DNA from: Liolophura sinensis
Taxonomy: Eukaryota; Mollusca; Polyplacophora; Chitonida; Chitonidae
DNA length: 64,000 bases
Assembly: GCF_032854445.1 (NCBI RefSeq)
Contig: NC_088303.1
Location: 34,823,265-34,887,264 of the forward strand
Reading direction: 5' to 3'
Both the position numbers and the translations under genes were made by a program. The notes under the pieces are model-generated. The model was not told where the DNA came from and searched no databases. It saw only the letters and a program-made list of their open reading frames with translations. Shown here piece after piece: positions 35,618 through 48,137 of this stretch (the first letter of the stretch is position 1; each line of letters starts with the position of its first letter).

Positions 35618-36689
35618 AGTATAACTTCCATTGATAAAACCCCACCAGATAAATGTATGTACCAAGAAGCGAGCATATGCTTGGTGACTTAGGGACCAAA
35701 CAGTGCTTGTATATATTTATATCAGTTGATATACAAATAGTCACAAAGTGTTAAGCTATATGATCAATAATTCCTATAAACACACAATGATTTACATGGA
35801 ACTGTCCAGACTGCTGACAACTGCAAGTATCCTACACGAGGTCGGTGACTCTCGTGTGGCCTTTGGCGCAGTTCTACGTTCTGTGAAGACTTGTAGTTTT
35901 CCACTAATACAATGAGCAGGTGTGTCCATCACACAAATAATTGTCAGTATCTTTCTAAAGGTGGGTTGTTTTCGCCCGAGTACAATGGTTTCCTCGACCT
36001 ATAAAGCTGACCGCCATCGTTTACGAAAAATATTCTAAACATTTTATGTTGGTGGTAGCTCCAATAAATGTCAGATTGCCCTATATAATATTATTAATGG
36101 TGTTTGCATGTGTATAGTGCGCTCCTAGCATACCACATGTATGCGGGTCAAGACGGGGGTTCCCCGGACTTTCAAACCCACATAGCGGATTCGTTCTGAA
36201 CGAAGAAAATTAGAAACAGAAAATACATTCAGCCATATATGTCTGTGTATATATATATACAAATATAACCAGCAGGCTCACCAGCGTATCCATGTTCTAG
36301 CTCCGGCTACATTTCTCACGACCACAAAAAATCGAGACGCTGCTGGCTGAAACAAACTCTTAGTTGACCCCACGGCTATAAATACCGTGTCTTACTCCAG
36401 CCATCTCTTCTTTTTTATGTAGAGGCTGATGCAATATCACAATATGAGGGTCGGGGATATATTTGTAAAGGCCAGGTGCATTGGGTTAAAATTTAAAATT
36501 AAGTCATTATTATTTTCGACTGCAGGTGATCAATGGCTACAACACATTGCTAAAAGTAGACGCCGTCTTACATGCAGGCTGTTCGTGAAGTGATGGAATC
36601 AGACAGACAGACAGACGGGCACAGCGGCTTGTAGATCTGCTTGCCGCAGCGAAAATGGTATCCCACTTTAACTAGAAAGTTATACATTT
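35618..36689. other. Non-coding stretch, nothing recognised
   Basis: No exon, RNA gene or interspersed repeat identified, apart from a short (AT)n at 36247-36258 and (CAGA)n at about 36600-36614. Confidence 0.35.
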
Positions 36690-37062
36690 ACGTACTGCCA
36701 CGCCTATGCAACGTACTTAGAGACCTATACCATGTACATCGAGGCCTACGTAACGTACTGCGAGGTCTATGTAACGTACTGCGAGGCCAATGTAACGTAC
36801 TGAAGAGACCTATACTATGTACATCGAGGCCTACGCAACGCACTGCGAAGCCTATGTAACGTACTGCGAGGCCAATGTAACGTACTGAGAGACCTATACT
36901 ATGTACACAGAGGCCTATGTAAAGTACTGCGAGGCCTATGTTACGTACTGCAAGGCCCATGTAACGTAGTGCGAGGCCTATGTTAAGTACTGCAAGACCT
37001 ATGTTACGTACTGCAAGTGTAACGTACTACGATGCCTGTGTAACGTACTGCGAGGCGTATGT
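36690..37062. repeat. 21-bp minisatellite
   Basis: Imperfect tandem copies of GAGGCCTATGTAACGTACTGC, with longer variants containing AGAGACCTATACTATGTACA. As 21 is a multiple of 3, both strands show open frames of 70-90 codons; these are repeat artefacts. Confidence 0.85.
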
Positions 37063-39300
37063 ATTTACAGTCAAGATCAGTCATTCCTTTTATTTGATTC
37101 TTAATTCTGTGACCTGTCTGAATTAGGCAGTTAACGGTCATGGAGTTTAATACCATGCACAAAACCATGAGTTGAAACTAAGCATTCCTTTGCCTTACCC
37201 CATTTAAAAGAACGACAATTTGGAGGTCATTACACTTTGCAGTGTTTATCTACCCAGCCGACGTTTTAGACGGCTTGTGCATGTATGCTATATAACATGT
37301 GGGTGTGTCGATATATGCAAGTATGGGGTAGTGGAACAGACTGTGTCTGGTGAATGGTGGAAACAGTGACTTATACTAATGCTACTCGCGTGCCTCTGTT
37401 TGCCCATGTATAGGTAGTGGGCAAATGAGCTGGTGTAACGACCTAATGTCATGCTGTCGTTCACTCACCTGAATATGCTATCCTGATCAATGGCGCGGCG
37501 ATTTGACAAACGTAAATTGTACCCATTTTTTACCCATGCACAGCACTTCCTGTCGGTGTCAGCAAGCCTACATGCATATGTAGGCTACCCGACCATGACA
37601 CGACGCTTTCTCAAATCCACATGCTCGTGGGTATGTGGCATGAAATGTTAGATGAACTAACAGTATAACGCTGTATCAACATCGCCTAAACATTAACGGC
37701 AAATAGGCCTATGTAACACACTGACCCGACTGAAAACTAAATAGCATGCCCTATATATCTAAAATATATCAGGTCGAATCGATATGATATTTAGTAGTAG
37801 GCCTTTAAAAGGATATGGCATATAATATTACATATAATGCTTGACATGGGCTTCAATTAATACGTTCCCACAAATGTATACAAAGATAACACCACACTTA
37901 AAATATGTATGTCTTGGTGTTATGTCTGTAGGCCTACTGTGGCTTAACAACATGTTGAGAAGGTCTGGGCTAAACACCTACCTGTGTGGAGTAAGGACGA
38001 ATTCCAGGTAAACATACTACCTCGGGGTTACGGGCTATGTATATAATGTTCTTTACAGGCCACTGATCACAGTGTTGACCATATCGCTGACTGAGACACA
38101 CACCCTGAACTGTGTTAGTAACCTCCGGTGCTCAACGCACATATAGTTGTCATTTTGTATTCACGCGTCGTCGACCACGGGGGAGCAGTCATTATTTCAC
38201 GGGCGTTATAGATTCACATTGTTTTTATGCTTAGAAAGATTGCTGCATGTGCTTGTTCTATGCTTGATCCATTTAAACAAGCTTAAATATGTCCGAAGGC
38301 CTAACTTTGACATAATACCAAAGTATTTGGTAAAGTAAACTATACTTAAAATTGAACATTTACCGAAGCTGCGATATTTCTATCTCGTGTAAATTTCACT
38401 TTGCAGACCGCCTCATTTGAAACCACTAGCCCATAGCTATCCGTATTCGACAGCAGCTCCCATATACAGCTATAACTTGGCGTCAGTAGAGGCCTGTCAG
38501 ATAACCTGCGAGATGCGGTGATTTCCTTTCAGCACTGTCTGGCTCCCGCAACCCATGACGTTGACCGCCATATTCGTAAGCACTTAAGTAAATAACACAA
38601 GCGAGATGTCCCATCTCGATACATGTGACTCTTAATTCACGTAATTCTTCTGTATGCAGCCGTATGATGAGTCTGAGTATAGTCAAATTGCTTAGACAAT
38701 ATTTAAAATATTGCAATATATTGCATATTTTTGTTTGGAAATTGGGCTACCCTTATCTGAACGTTGCAACGTCAATTGCTTTGTGAGAAATGCGAAGAAA
38801 AAAACTAATGTCTTCATGGACTATATCGTGTATAATAATTTCCTACACATGGCCTTCTGAGTTATGTTTTGTTTCCAGCCTTACGTAAAACTTGTTCAGG
38901 GAATATCATGATATAATTAAGTCGAATTCGGAGATTAGGACCTTCATGCCATGTGTCTTTCAAGAAGGTCGGGCCACATTTAATTAAATTGAAATGAATT
39001 CTTCAGAAATGTAAGCATACTGTGAAGTGGCCACAACGTTTACCGCCATTCTGAATTTAGAAGCTATTAGATTACGACCCCTTTTAGTACCTATCTTCAC
39101 CAAGTATCGCTGACACCCTATTAATGAAAAACTGGAGCAATTTACCTTGCGCTGTGTGCACATATACAGTTTCCATACACCTTTTCAAGTTTAAAAGTAC
39201 ATATTTAAACAACCCACAGCGCACGATCTGCTCCTTAAACTCACATTAAATCTCTACTATGTCAGGCAAATCACAGAAACAACTATTGGGATTGGTATTT
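37063..39300. other. Non-coding stretch, nothing recognised
   Basis: Short frames only. No family recognised on either strand. Confidence 0.35.
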
Positions 39301-39308
39301 GGGACTGG

Positions 39309-39653
39309 TCAGCCACTGACCAGTGGTGATGAGACTTCATTATCAAAATGAGTGTGATCTGTGCTTGGGGTAGCCGGCTCCATGTTTAGCGGCGGCAGTG
39401 ATGTGAAGTGAATGTGGCAGCGGAGCAGACACTGTAGGGAGTGTGATACAGTCAGGTAGCTTTCGTGTTTCGGTAACCTAAATTTCTTCCATAAAGAAAA
39501 CCAGCTTTTTGAAGTGTCTTTAATTGCGGTGCTTTGAATGTATAAGGTGCTATAAATCAAAGACAAGAATGTGGAGCATGTGACATAAAGGAGTACGACA
39601 ACAACCCACAATAAGTAGTGTGGTCCTCTGAACTTCTCATGGCAGGTCTGCAC
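39309..39653 (-). other. Unrecognised ORF with one hydrophobic segment, cut by the duplication breakpoint
   Basis: A 114-codon minus-strand frame. Near its start is a strongly hydrophobic stretch (LLWVVVVLLYVTCSTFLSLI) that could be a membrane segment or signal anchor. It opens with GTG, not ATG, and could be an internal exon. The left breakpoint of the 7.57-kb duplication (39600) falls inside it, so the second duplicate carries only its first ~18 codons. No family recognised. Confidence 0.25.
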
Positions 39654-40311
39654 GTGTCATGAAAAGACGCGGTGAACTATCTTGGTGCTTTGAGGCTTAG
39701 GCCAAGTACTGGTAGCTACCATGTCATTTTAATGTAATTCCGTGGGACGTCATTACTACATGGTGTCAGCAGTGAGGCAGCATCATAGATATGTAGATAT
39801 GCACAATCGTAATACAATGGAACGATGCTGAAAGATAAAAGTTAAACCGACCAAGCTGATAAACAAATAAACAAACAAATTATGTCACCGAGAAAAAAAT
39901 ATCATATTAGCCTTTTAGGACAGGAGAATGGGTGAAAAACCAACTATGCATGATTCTATGCAGCGCAAACTGATTCGGTCAAGCATATATATGGTGACGT
40001 TGCAAGTCTTGACAAGAGCAGTCGGTATTAAATACAAAAAGGAAGAACTTGGAACAGTTTGCCAACATGATTTTACACTACTCGGATTCCATAATCTCGG
40101 TTTCCACAGATATAAATTTAATTTTATTTAATGAGGAACTGCATTTTTAATGAGTTGTATTTGTCTTTTCTCCAAGCCCGTACATTAAACAGTTCTGTTA
40201 TGCATGTAATTAATTACTTTTCACAGAATAAAGTGTAAAACCAAGAAATAAATTTTAACAAATAAGCTACAATGACATTACCTTGTGTTAATTACTACGT
40301 ATAAAAGGAAC

Positions 40312-40556
40312 GGGCCTGGTGGGTTTAGTATGCTAGTGCAGCACAGCGACCCGGGAGCCTCTCACCAATGCGGTCGCGGTGAGTTGAAGTCCAGCTCATG
40401 CTGGCTTCCTCTCCAGCCATACGTGGGAAGTTCTGCCAGCAACCCTGGATGGTCGTGAATTCCCCGGGCTCCCTCCATAACGCCGGCTTCTGTCGTATAA
40501 GTGAAATAATCTTGAGTACGGCGTAAAATACCAATCAAATAAATAAATAAATAAAT
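40312..40556 (+). mobile_element. SINE (family A), diverged, in duplicate copy 1
   Basis: The head has become GGGCCTGGTGGGTTTAGTATG. The body keeps GAGCCTCTCACCAATGCGGT, CTCATGCTGGCTTCCTC and TTGAGTACGGCGTAAAATACC, with an (AATA)n tail. Confidence 0.8.
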
Positions 40557-42548
40557 AAATATAAAACCAATGTATGCATCCGATAGTTCGACGACAGAGC
40601 AGGAACAATTTCTTTCAGTGTGATGCCGCTATATCCCCAGTACCATCTGTGGAATCATAATGGCTCGATAGTAACCTTGAGCCACGTTTACACAGAACTA
40701 TGGTTCAGTCGGCTCGTCGAACCCACCTTGTCGAACTAAATTAAAACATGCGCTATTTTCATTCGGTTATGCCATAGTCAGAATTCGTCCAATCCCTGTT
40801 AACTTCAATCACATGATCAGAAAATGTGCACATCTGTATTTGACTGTATCTTTGTCTCCATTTTATACAGCACAACGACCAACCCATCAAATATAATTCC
40901 TAAAACACATAGAGTATACAGATCATATCAAGAGTATACACTAATCAAATCCTTTTTAATTATATGGCATTATCTTGTAAGACAATGGAATGGGTAAGAA
41001 AATGCAGAACTTTATAAATTTTAAACTTAATGTCGCAGACTATGGCGCAGACTGTTACTTTGGGACAGTAACAATGTTTTAGCTTTTTATTGATATGAAA
41101 TATGATTTTTTCAAAAAGCACACCTGGTGAAACAGAAAGAGATATGCACGTTTTAGTCCATGCCATTGTCTTAGAACATAATTAGATTAATCTTAATGGT
41201 TTTATATATGTTGTATATACTCAGTGTCTAAAGGACAAGACGATACCTGGCAAAAACATATTTCAATCGGAAGCAGGATACTAAAGTGGTCTAAAAAGAA
41301 TCATACTTTATCATTTTAATGAGATTTCACCAAATAACACGTAGAACAAAGTAAACATACCTCACAAATTGCTGATATGAGTCGAGGCAGCTATCTTGAG
41401 AACTTTCTCCACATTTTTTTTCAAACAGGTTGCTATCAAACTGAGCGACTTAAGCTTTCACGCAACCTTTACACATTCACTTAATAAAGTGGCATGTGAT
41501 AACACAGAACTACTGCATAAGACATCATTTTGAGATCGTTTACAACGATTTACTTACGCGTAGCCGAAAGGCCATTTCGCAAAGTGTTGTGGGCAGGTCT
41601 GTATCATTTACGGACCACCACAGACATAAAAACAGTTGATTTACATTTTTATTGTTGTTCATTTTAGAGTTTAGCGTTTAGCAGTTTCTAACGAACAAAT
41701 ATCAGAGTTAGTGTAAAATTCATTAGGGATGCCGAAAGTTTATGGGAATGAGACAACCGCATCTCACCGGATAAAGCTTAAAATTATTTAAATCTTATGA
41801 TATAATTTTTTTTCTCTGAATTTTTTACAACTGAATAATTTAAATTTTGCTCCTTCTTCTTTCTCGCATGCAAGGGATATTTTTTCTGTTTTTTTTTATT
41901 GTTTTATAAAATACAGCAAAATCATTGCAACGCCGTGTTCAAGCTGAGGTGCTTTCTCTAGCGTTCGCGATAACTAAATCAACACTGCTTTCATCTTAGA
42001 AGCCACCACTACAAAATTGAAGCATAAAATCCAGCGACAATCGAATGTCTGAATCAGCCTCAGTTTTGCTTAGAGTTAGTTTCACTTGTTTCAGAATTGA
42101 GCATGAATTTACTAGTACAACAATCCTATTATAATTTTGTAAATATTTAATAGGGGGTCAAATCACCAGCACAACCCCTCTGGAGGCTACGACCTGAATC
42201 AGGAATACCTTGGCCGTGCATCTGCGGCTAGGCTACTTAAACATGGTCGCTGGAGTTCCTTGTAAATGATTAGTAGGCCCGCTGTATCAGCAGTTCAGTG
42301 CAGATGTGTTGAAGCTGTTGAAGTTTTACCAAACCTTTACTGGGCCGAAAAAAATCTAAAAAAAAAAAAAAAAAATTAATGCCGGTTTAAGATACTTTGA
42401 ACGGTAGTTTTTCAGTGGACATTAACATTAGTCAGGTGCTGTCTTTCACTTTAATGACGATTATTTTAAGCCTTTTATCATTGGGTATATGTTTTGTATA
42501 AAGTATGTTTTGTATAAAGCTCCTGACAGCAGGAGACCTAACTTTCGG

Positions 42549-42800
42549 ATCACGTGACTGCTATGGCGACGCAATGCCTACACCTGCACGAAGCTCTCTT
42601 GACATGAAGATCTCGTGATTACTATGGCGACACAATGCATACAATGCTCGTTTCACTTGCACGAAGCTCTCTTAACATGAAGATCTCGTGGCTGCTGTGA
42701 TGGCGCAATGCCTGCGGTGCCTCTTCACTCGCTCGAAGCCCTCTCAAGGTTAAGAACACGTGACTTCTAGATGCAACGTTAAGATCATATAACTGCCAGG
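42549..42800. repeat. Imperfect ~68-bp tandem repeat, duplicate copy 1
   Basis: About four units carrying the order GATC(T)CGTGACTGCTATGGCG, then GCAATGCCTACA, then TGCACGAAGCTCTCTTGACA. The last unit is diverged. The same block lies at 50130-50381 in copy 2. Confidence 0.65.
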
Positions 42801-43343
42801 ATGACGTTATGCACACGGCGCTGTTTACCATGGTAATTGTGTGCACGTAACGCTAAAACAGCGCCCTGCAAGCGTGCACTGACCGTCGTTATATAAGTGA
42901 AATATTCTTGCGAGACTACAAGACTATACAATGAAATAAATAAATTCCAAATGCAGTGAAGCCTGAGTGCTTTTCATATGATATCCAGGTTATGTTTGGG
43001 TTAATAGAGCGTTTCGAGTACGGTGTACAGACACAGTTACACAGTGCGTGAGTGGACTCTAGGCACTAGCGGATGACTATATAGGTGGGCCACGAAATGC
43101 GTGTGGAAACAAACCATACAAAAGGCTCCCACAAGAAGTAGAACAGCAGCTTAGCGACCTATTTGTGCAGGTAAGGCAATGTTAACGACTTAAGGTGTAA
43201 TGAATAATCGCAAGTTAGACTCGCAGAAATGTCATGGCATTAGGCCTGCATGGTAGTCATGATACGCCACAAATCCTGCACCTACATCATCGCCTTTCTC
43301 TATGCACATGTGTACATAGCATGGTACACTTCTATAGTTGCTC

Positions 43344-43700
43344 GATAGCACAGTTGGTAGAGCGTCCGCTTCGGGACCGGTAGATCCAGGATCAATCCTT
43401 GATCGAGTCACACCTAAGACTTTAAAAGAGGAAGTTGTAACTTCCTCGCTTGGCGTTCAGCATGAAGGGGATAGTGCAACGACTGGTTGACCCGTATCAG
43501 TATAATGGCTCGGGCGGGGCGGCTTACTTGCCTTCGGTAAGTCGTCTCAGTGAAGCAGCACTAAATAAAAGAGCGGTGGAAATCCGTCCTGCTACAAGAA
43601 GGCACATTACACGTACATGCACCCTAAAGATTCCTTCGTCGTCATATGACTGAAAAATTGTTGAGTACGACGTTAAACCCCAAGCACTCACTCACTCACT
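43344..43700 (+). mobile_element. Full-length SINE family B with tRNA head and (CACT)n tail
   Basis: It starts GATAGCACAGTTGGTAGAGC (A-box) and has GGATCAATCC in the B-box position. It continues through a body containing GCTTACTTGCCTTCGGTAAG and GTTGAGTACGACGTTAAACC, and ends CACTCACTCACT. The 12-bp duplication CTATAGTTGCTC at 43332-43343 and 43701-43712 gives exact ends. The GAGTACG(A/G)CGT-AAAC 3' motif resembles family A, so both may be mobilised by related LINEs. Confidence 0.9.
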
Positions 43701-43799
43701 CTATAGTTGCTCCATAGGTTGCGTATTCACAATTTTTTTTTACTTCTTTAGTAATTAATTCATGTTAAATATTGCATTAATTTCTTATGTCACGGTGTT

Positions 43800-45380
43800 C
43801 AGGTCTATGTGGGTGGAGTCTACCTAAACAATGTTCTATTCCTATGATTGATTCCATAAGTTTTGCTTTATAAAATGACTTGTCCATAACAACGACAGCT
43901 TTACCTTTGTCTGCTTCTGTTATAATAATGTTAGGATTTGATCCAAAATTATCCAGAGCTGACTTCTGTGCAGATGATAAATTTGACATGGCTTTTGATG
44001 TAGATTTGAGGGGAATCTTTTGCAAATTATCTAAAAATGTTTCCAGGTTATCGTCGTCACTGGTGCGTGGCCTGAAAGTGGATGGGTTTTAAGCAAGAGA
44101 TTCGTCACTCACGTTATCGTTAATACCAGGCGGGGCCCTGTTGCTTAACCTAACCGGTTTCGCCCGACTTGTTTGTGTCGTTTCGGGTACGTTTCTTGTG
44201 TTCCGTTGTATCCGGCTCTGTTTACGTCCACCGTCTTTATCAGTTCTTACTCTCGGTTAGTCAACCATATGCATTAATTCACTCATTCGTAGTTGTCTGC
44301 TAAACTCACGTATGTCTGTCTACAGATCTTCAGTGTTAGCTGGTGGCGTTGGGGTGAAGTCAAGTCCTAATTTTAATACATAATCTTCTCTTTGATAGCC
44401 TCAATAACCTTCATCCCCAAATATCCTTCACAATGGAAGTATATTCTAAGTCAATACCCTTTTTAGACATACTTGTCTTGAAAGAGGGGACTCAACTGAT
44501 CAACTGATATTTATCGAAAACCCACGGACACACAACTCTATCTTCAATTTAGTTCGAATCAACCGCGTCATACTCGGGAAAATATCCCATATTCCCTTGC
44601 CAGAAGAATCTGTACAATAGTAAACGTAAAATCGAAACAAAATGAAAGATTAATAGAACTTAAATCATCTCAACGCAGCATGGGTTACCCGGAAGGATTA
44701 ACTGACAAAGGAATTAGGACCGCTCAGGGTCATTCAATGACTGAACTGAGGGAACCCTCACATAAAAAACCTGACGAGAAGATAATTCCATCTGTTTCAC
44801 ACATAATCCCAATAGTAACAACATCTTCCCACTCATTGTGAATACCTTACCAGTTCTAAAAAAACAGTGACAGGATGAAAGATGTTCTAGCCAAATCTGA
44901 GGTCATTAATGGCAAACAACTGGCTCCAAGCCTCAAAAAAAATGTTAGCTCGCGCTCACTTTTCAGAAAAATCTGACGCCATCGGTCTCTAAATGCAATT
45001 CACCTAGATGTGGAGCATGCATACACATGTTAGATAGATCAAGCTTTCAGTTTGAGAGAGAAGATTCTTTGTTTAATGTAAAATTTGACATGTGCTGCAC
45101 TGTAAAAATGTTGTATATGCACTTGCTTGCATGGGATGTGGCAAACAATATACTAGCCAGACCTAAGATTTCCGTTCCAGATTGACGCTACATCGACAAC
45201 ATATCAACAACGAAGAATATTGTTATCTTCTAGTCAGTAAGCACATACGCTCATGCGCATTGTCATTGACTCCCTCCTTTAAAGTCTTTCCATTTTATAA
45301 AGTATTAAACTGAAATCAAGCCACCTTAGATGTAAAAGAAACTTTCTTCATAAATAAATACAACCCATGTCTCAATGGTA
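43800..45380. pseudogene. Decayed Penelope-like retroelement with inverted 5' part, duplicate copy 1
   Basis: On the minus strand at about 44340-43860 lies the upstream part of the ORF (FGSNPNIIITEADKGKAVVV and MDKSFYKAKLMES), the conserved start of the Penelope reverse transcriptase. On the plus strand, from about 44430, lies the downstream part: MEVYSKSIPFLDILVLKEGT (RT), CNSPRCGACIHM (Cys motif), VVYALACMGCGKQYTSQT and RSRLTLHRQHIN (GIY-YIG endonuclease), ending ETFFINKYNPCLN near 45377. The central palm with the catalytic YxDD is absent, and several stops and frameshifts are present, so it cannot be active. Confidence 0.8.
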
Positions 45381-45528
45381 ATCATCGGCCCTAATATCGT
45401 ACCTAATAATATCATGATATACCACCTGCTTGTATGGTTTATGTTGATTAATTTTGTCAAACCAGTTCATTTTTTTACTCATTATATATATATTACTCAC
45501 TGTATATGTACAAATATTATGTCACAGA

Positions 45529-45594
45529 TTATCCGCAGGGTCATCCGTTCGATGTTAATAAAGACGCATCCTCACTTGTCGCCCTGCGGATAGA
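45529..45594 (+). repeat. Hairpin-forming inverted repeat downstream of the Penelope relic
   Basis: ATCCGCAGGG near 45531 pairs with CCCTGCGGAT near 45583, a perfect 10-bp stem with a loop of about 45 nt. It lies 150 bp beyond the GIY-YIG ORF and may belong to the element's 3' UTR. Repeated in copy 2 near 53112-53172. Confidence 0.5.
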
Positions 45595-46149
45595 CACTCT
45601 TAGGTAATCTATTGTTCGCTACTTAACAGCTTTATACATGTACGACCGGTTTAGCCTCATTTCGCCTACTTTCACACCTTTATGAGTCTCATTTCGCCTA
45701 CTTCAGATTTTTCGGACAGGCATCCTGTAGATGGCTGGGGGCACGCCCCCTAATGGGTTCCTACTGAACGTCTCTCACTCATCGGCTGAGTGAACTTAGT
45801 AGAAGCGCAATGCTCACTGAAGTCTTGATGGTGAATACCGTTTGCATCAGAGTGACACTGGCAGAACTTTACTCACTTATCACAATAAATACGATCGCAG
45901 ACGTCGAGACAATCATTAAGTAACATCATGGCAGCAGTGCAAGCACCTTGTTCCCAGCAACACTTTATCCATGTATTATGCCATGTAACTAAACTACTGC
46001 CTGTTAAGACATGTACGCAACATGTTCCTTAGTTACTTGTAAAACATATCCTATATAAAGACCTCTGTGGACATTCATATTCCTATTCCTTGAAATTAAT
46101 ATGAAGTTTGAAACTGCAGTTGGAATATAACAGGATGTAGTTAAGAAGT

Positions 46150-46210
46150 CGTTTTATTATTTTTTTCCTATATAAATTCTCCTCCATCAGGGGATCTTTC
46201 TCTATTTCTT

Positions 46211-46274
<64 letters not shown>

Positions 46275-46315
46275 AAGAAATGAGGAGAATTTATATAGGA
46301 AAAAAATAATCCTGT

Positions 46316-46357
<42 letters not shown>

Positions 46358-46360
46358 CGT
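46150..46360. repeat. (AT)n array inside an imperfect palindrome, duplicate copy 1
   Basis: TTTTTTTCCTATATAAATTC + TCCTC on the left is inverted on the right as GAGGAGAATTTATATAGGAA. Both arms also carry TATTTCTTCAAA / TTTGAAGAAAT next to about 55 bp of (AT)n. The left arm has an extra CATCAGGGGATCTTTCT. A second (AT)n lies just to the right. The matching block in copy 2 is 53733-53940 and differs in (AT)n. Confidence 0.75.
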
Positions 46361-47893
46361 CCAAACCCGGATGGAATATTCCGGATTCCAAAGGAGAGTC
46401 AGTAAATACAGAATCCACAATTAAGATGGAGTCCTTAATCTACAGATGTCAGTCCAATAATGTGTAACTTTTCAGGGCGGACGGTTTGACATTAATGTCC
46501 ATGATGCCGAGCAGGTGATATATGTTTCCTCGGAAATATACACAAAGTCACTTTCAGGGTAAACAGGGATGAAATGTACCTCATGGCACAAAGAGACAAT
46601 GGGCGATACAAGCGCCAAAATAACGTCTCCAAAAAGTAGCAAGTGGCGAAACAAAGCTCACAAAGTGCTGCGTACAAAAAATGGAGTATGAATGTCGAAT
46701 GACGTGAAAGCCGATATCTCCAAACCCAGCAATATCCTTCACAGTGAATGATAGTAAATATGGCTGATCTCAAGTGGATTTGAATGAATGACTGCCCACA
46801 AGTGGACTGGAATAAATGACTGTGAGCTTCACAACCCCGTCGCTCATATTTATAGACTGACGTGAAAGAAAATTCTGGATGGCTTCATCGTAAACATGTT
46901 TACAACACCAATACATATTTCCAGAATGTGTACCCTATGTACAATGACATTAAACCCATAAACACCTAAGCCTTAATAACGCTCGACTGAATTACAGTGC
47001 AGGCTGTAATGTAAACAAATGGGAAATGTAGGCCAGACAATGACTCAGAAAGAATAAAGAAAATATAGTACAATGTTTAAAGACGGATTCGTTACAATAG
47101 TGAATGGTTACCAATTGATTACAGTCTGGTATCAGCTATCTAACTGCTTGATTGTGGCTGTGACTGATATAATAATATAATAACAACCCACAATAAGTAG
47201 TGTGGTCCTCTGAACTTCTCATGGCAGGTCTGCACGTGTCATGAAAAGACGCGGTGAACTATCTTGGTGCTTTGAGGCTTAGGCCAAGTACTGGTAGCTA
47301 CCATGTCATTTTAATGTAATTCCGTGGGACGTCATTACTACATGGTGTCAGCAGTGAGGCAGCATCATAGATATGTAGATATGCACAATCGTAATACAAT
47401 GGAACGATGCTGAAAGATAAAAGTTAAACCGACCAAGCTGATAAACAAATAAACAAACAAATTATGTCACCGAGAAAAAAATATCATATTAGCCTTTTAG
47501 GACAGGAGAATGGGTGAAAAACCAACTATGCATGATTCTATGCAGCGCAAACTGATTCGGTCAAGCATATATATGGTGACGTTGCAAGTCTTGACAAGAG
47601 CAGTCGGTATTAAATACAAAAAGGAAGAACTTGGAACAGTTTGCCAACATGATTTTACACTACTCGGATTCCATAATCTCGGTTTCCACAGATATAAATT
47701 TAATTTTATTTAATGAGGAACTGCATTTTTAATGAGTTGTATTTGTCTTTTCTCCAAGCCCGTACATTAAACAGTTCTGTTATGCATGTAATTAATTACT
47801 TTTCACAGAATAAAGTGTAAAACCAAGAAATAAATTTTAACAAATAAGCTACAATGACATTACCTTGTGTTAATTACTACGTATAAAAGGAAC

Positions 47894-48137
47894 GGGCCTG
47901 GTGGGTTTAGTATGCTAGTGCAGCACAGCGACCCGGGAGCCTCTCACCAATGCGGTCGCGGTGAGTTGAAGTCCAGCTCATGCTGGCTTCCTCTCCAGCC
48001 ATACGTGGGAAGTTCTGCCAGCAACCCTGGATGGTCGTGAATTCCCCGGGCTCCCTCCATAACGCCGGCTTCTGTCGTATAAGTGAAATAATCTTGAGTA
48101 CGGCGTAAAATACCAATCAAATAAATAAATAAATAAA
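47894..48137 (+). mobile_element. SINE (family A), duplicate copy 2
   Basis: Sequence-identical counterpart of the element at 40312, carried by the tandem duplication and not an independent insertion. Confidence 0.8.

Larger units (their letters stand above)
39600..47170 (+). repeat. ~7.57-kb tandem duplication, copy 1
   Basis: From AACAACCCACAATAAGTAGT to GATTGTGGCTGTGACTGATA(T) the sequence recurs at 47182-54753 in direct orientation. By eye I find only a handful of differences over 7.5 kb: one base in a poly-A run near 42360, the length and register of (AT)n near 46320, C versus A near 46810, and CCC versus CC near 46931. The copies are separated by the filler AATAATATAAT (47171-47181). 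It may be a very recent duplication or an assembly error. Confidence 0.95.
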
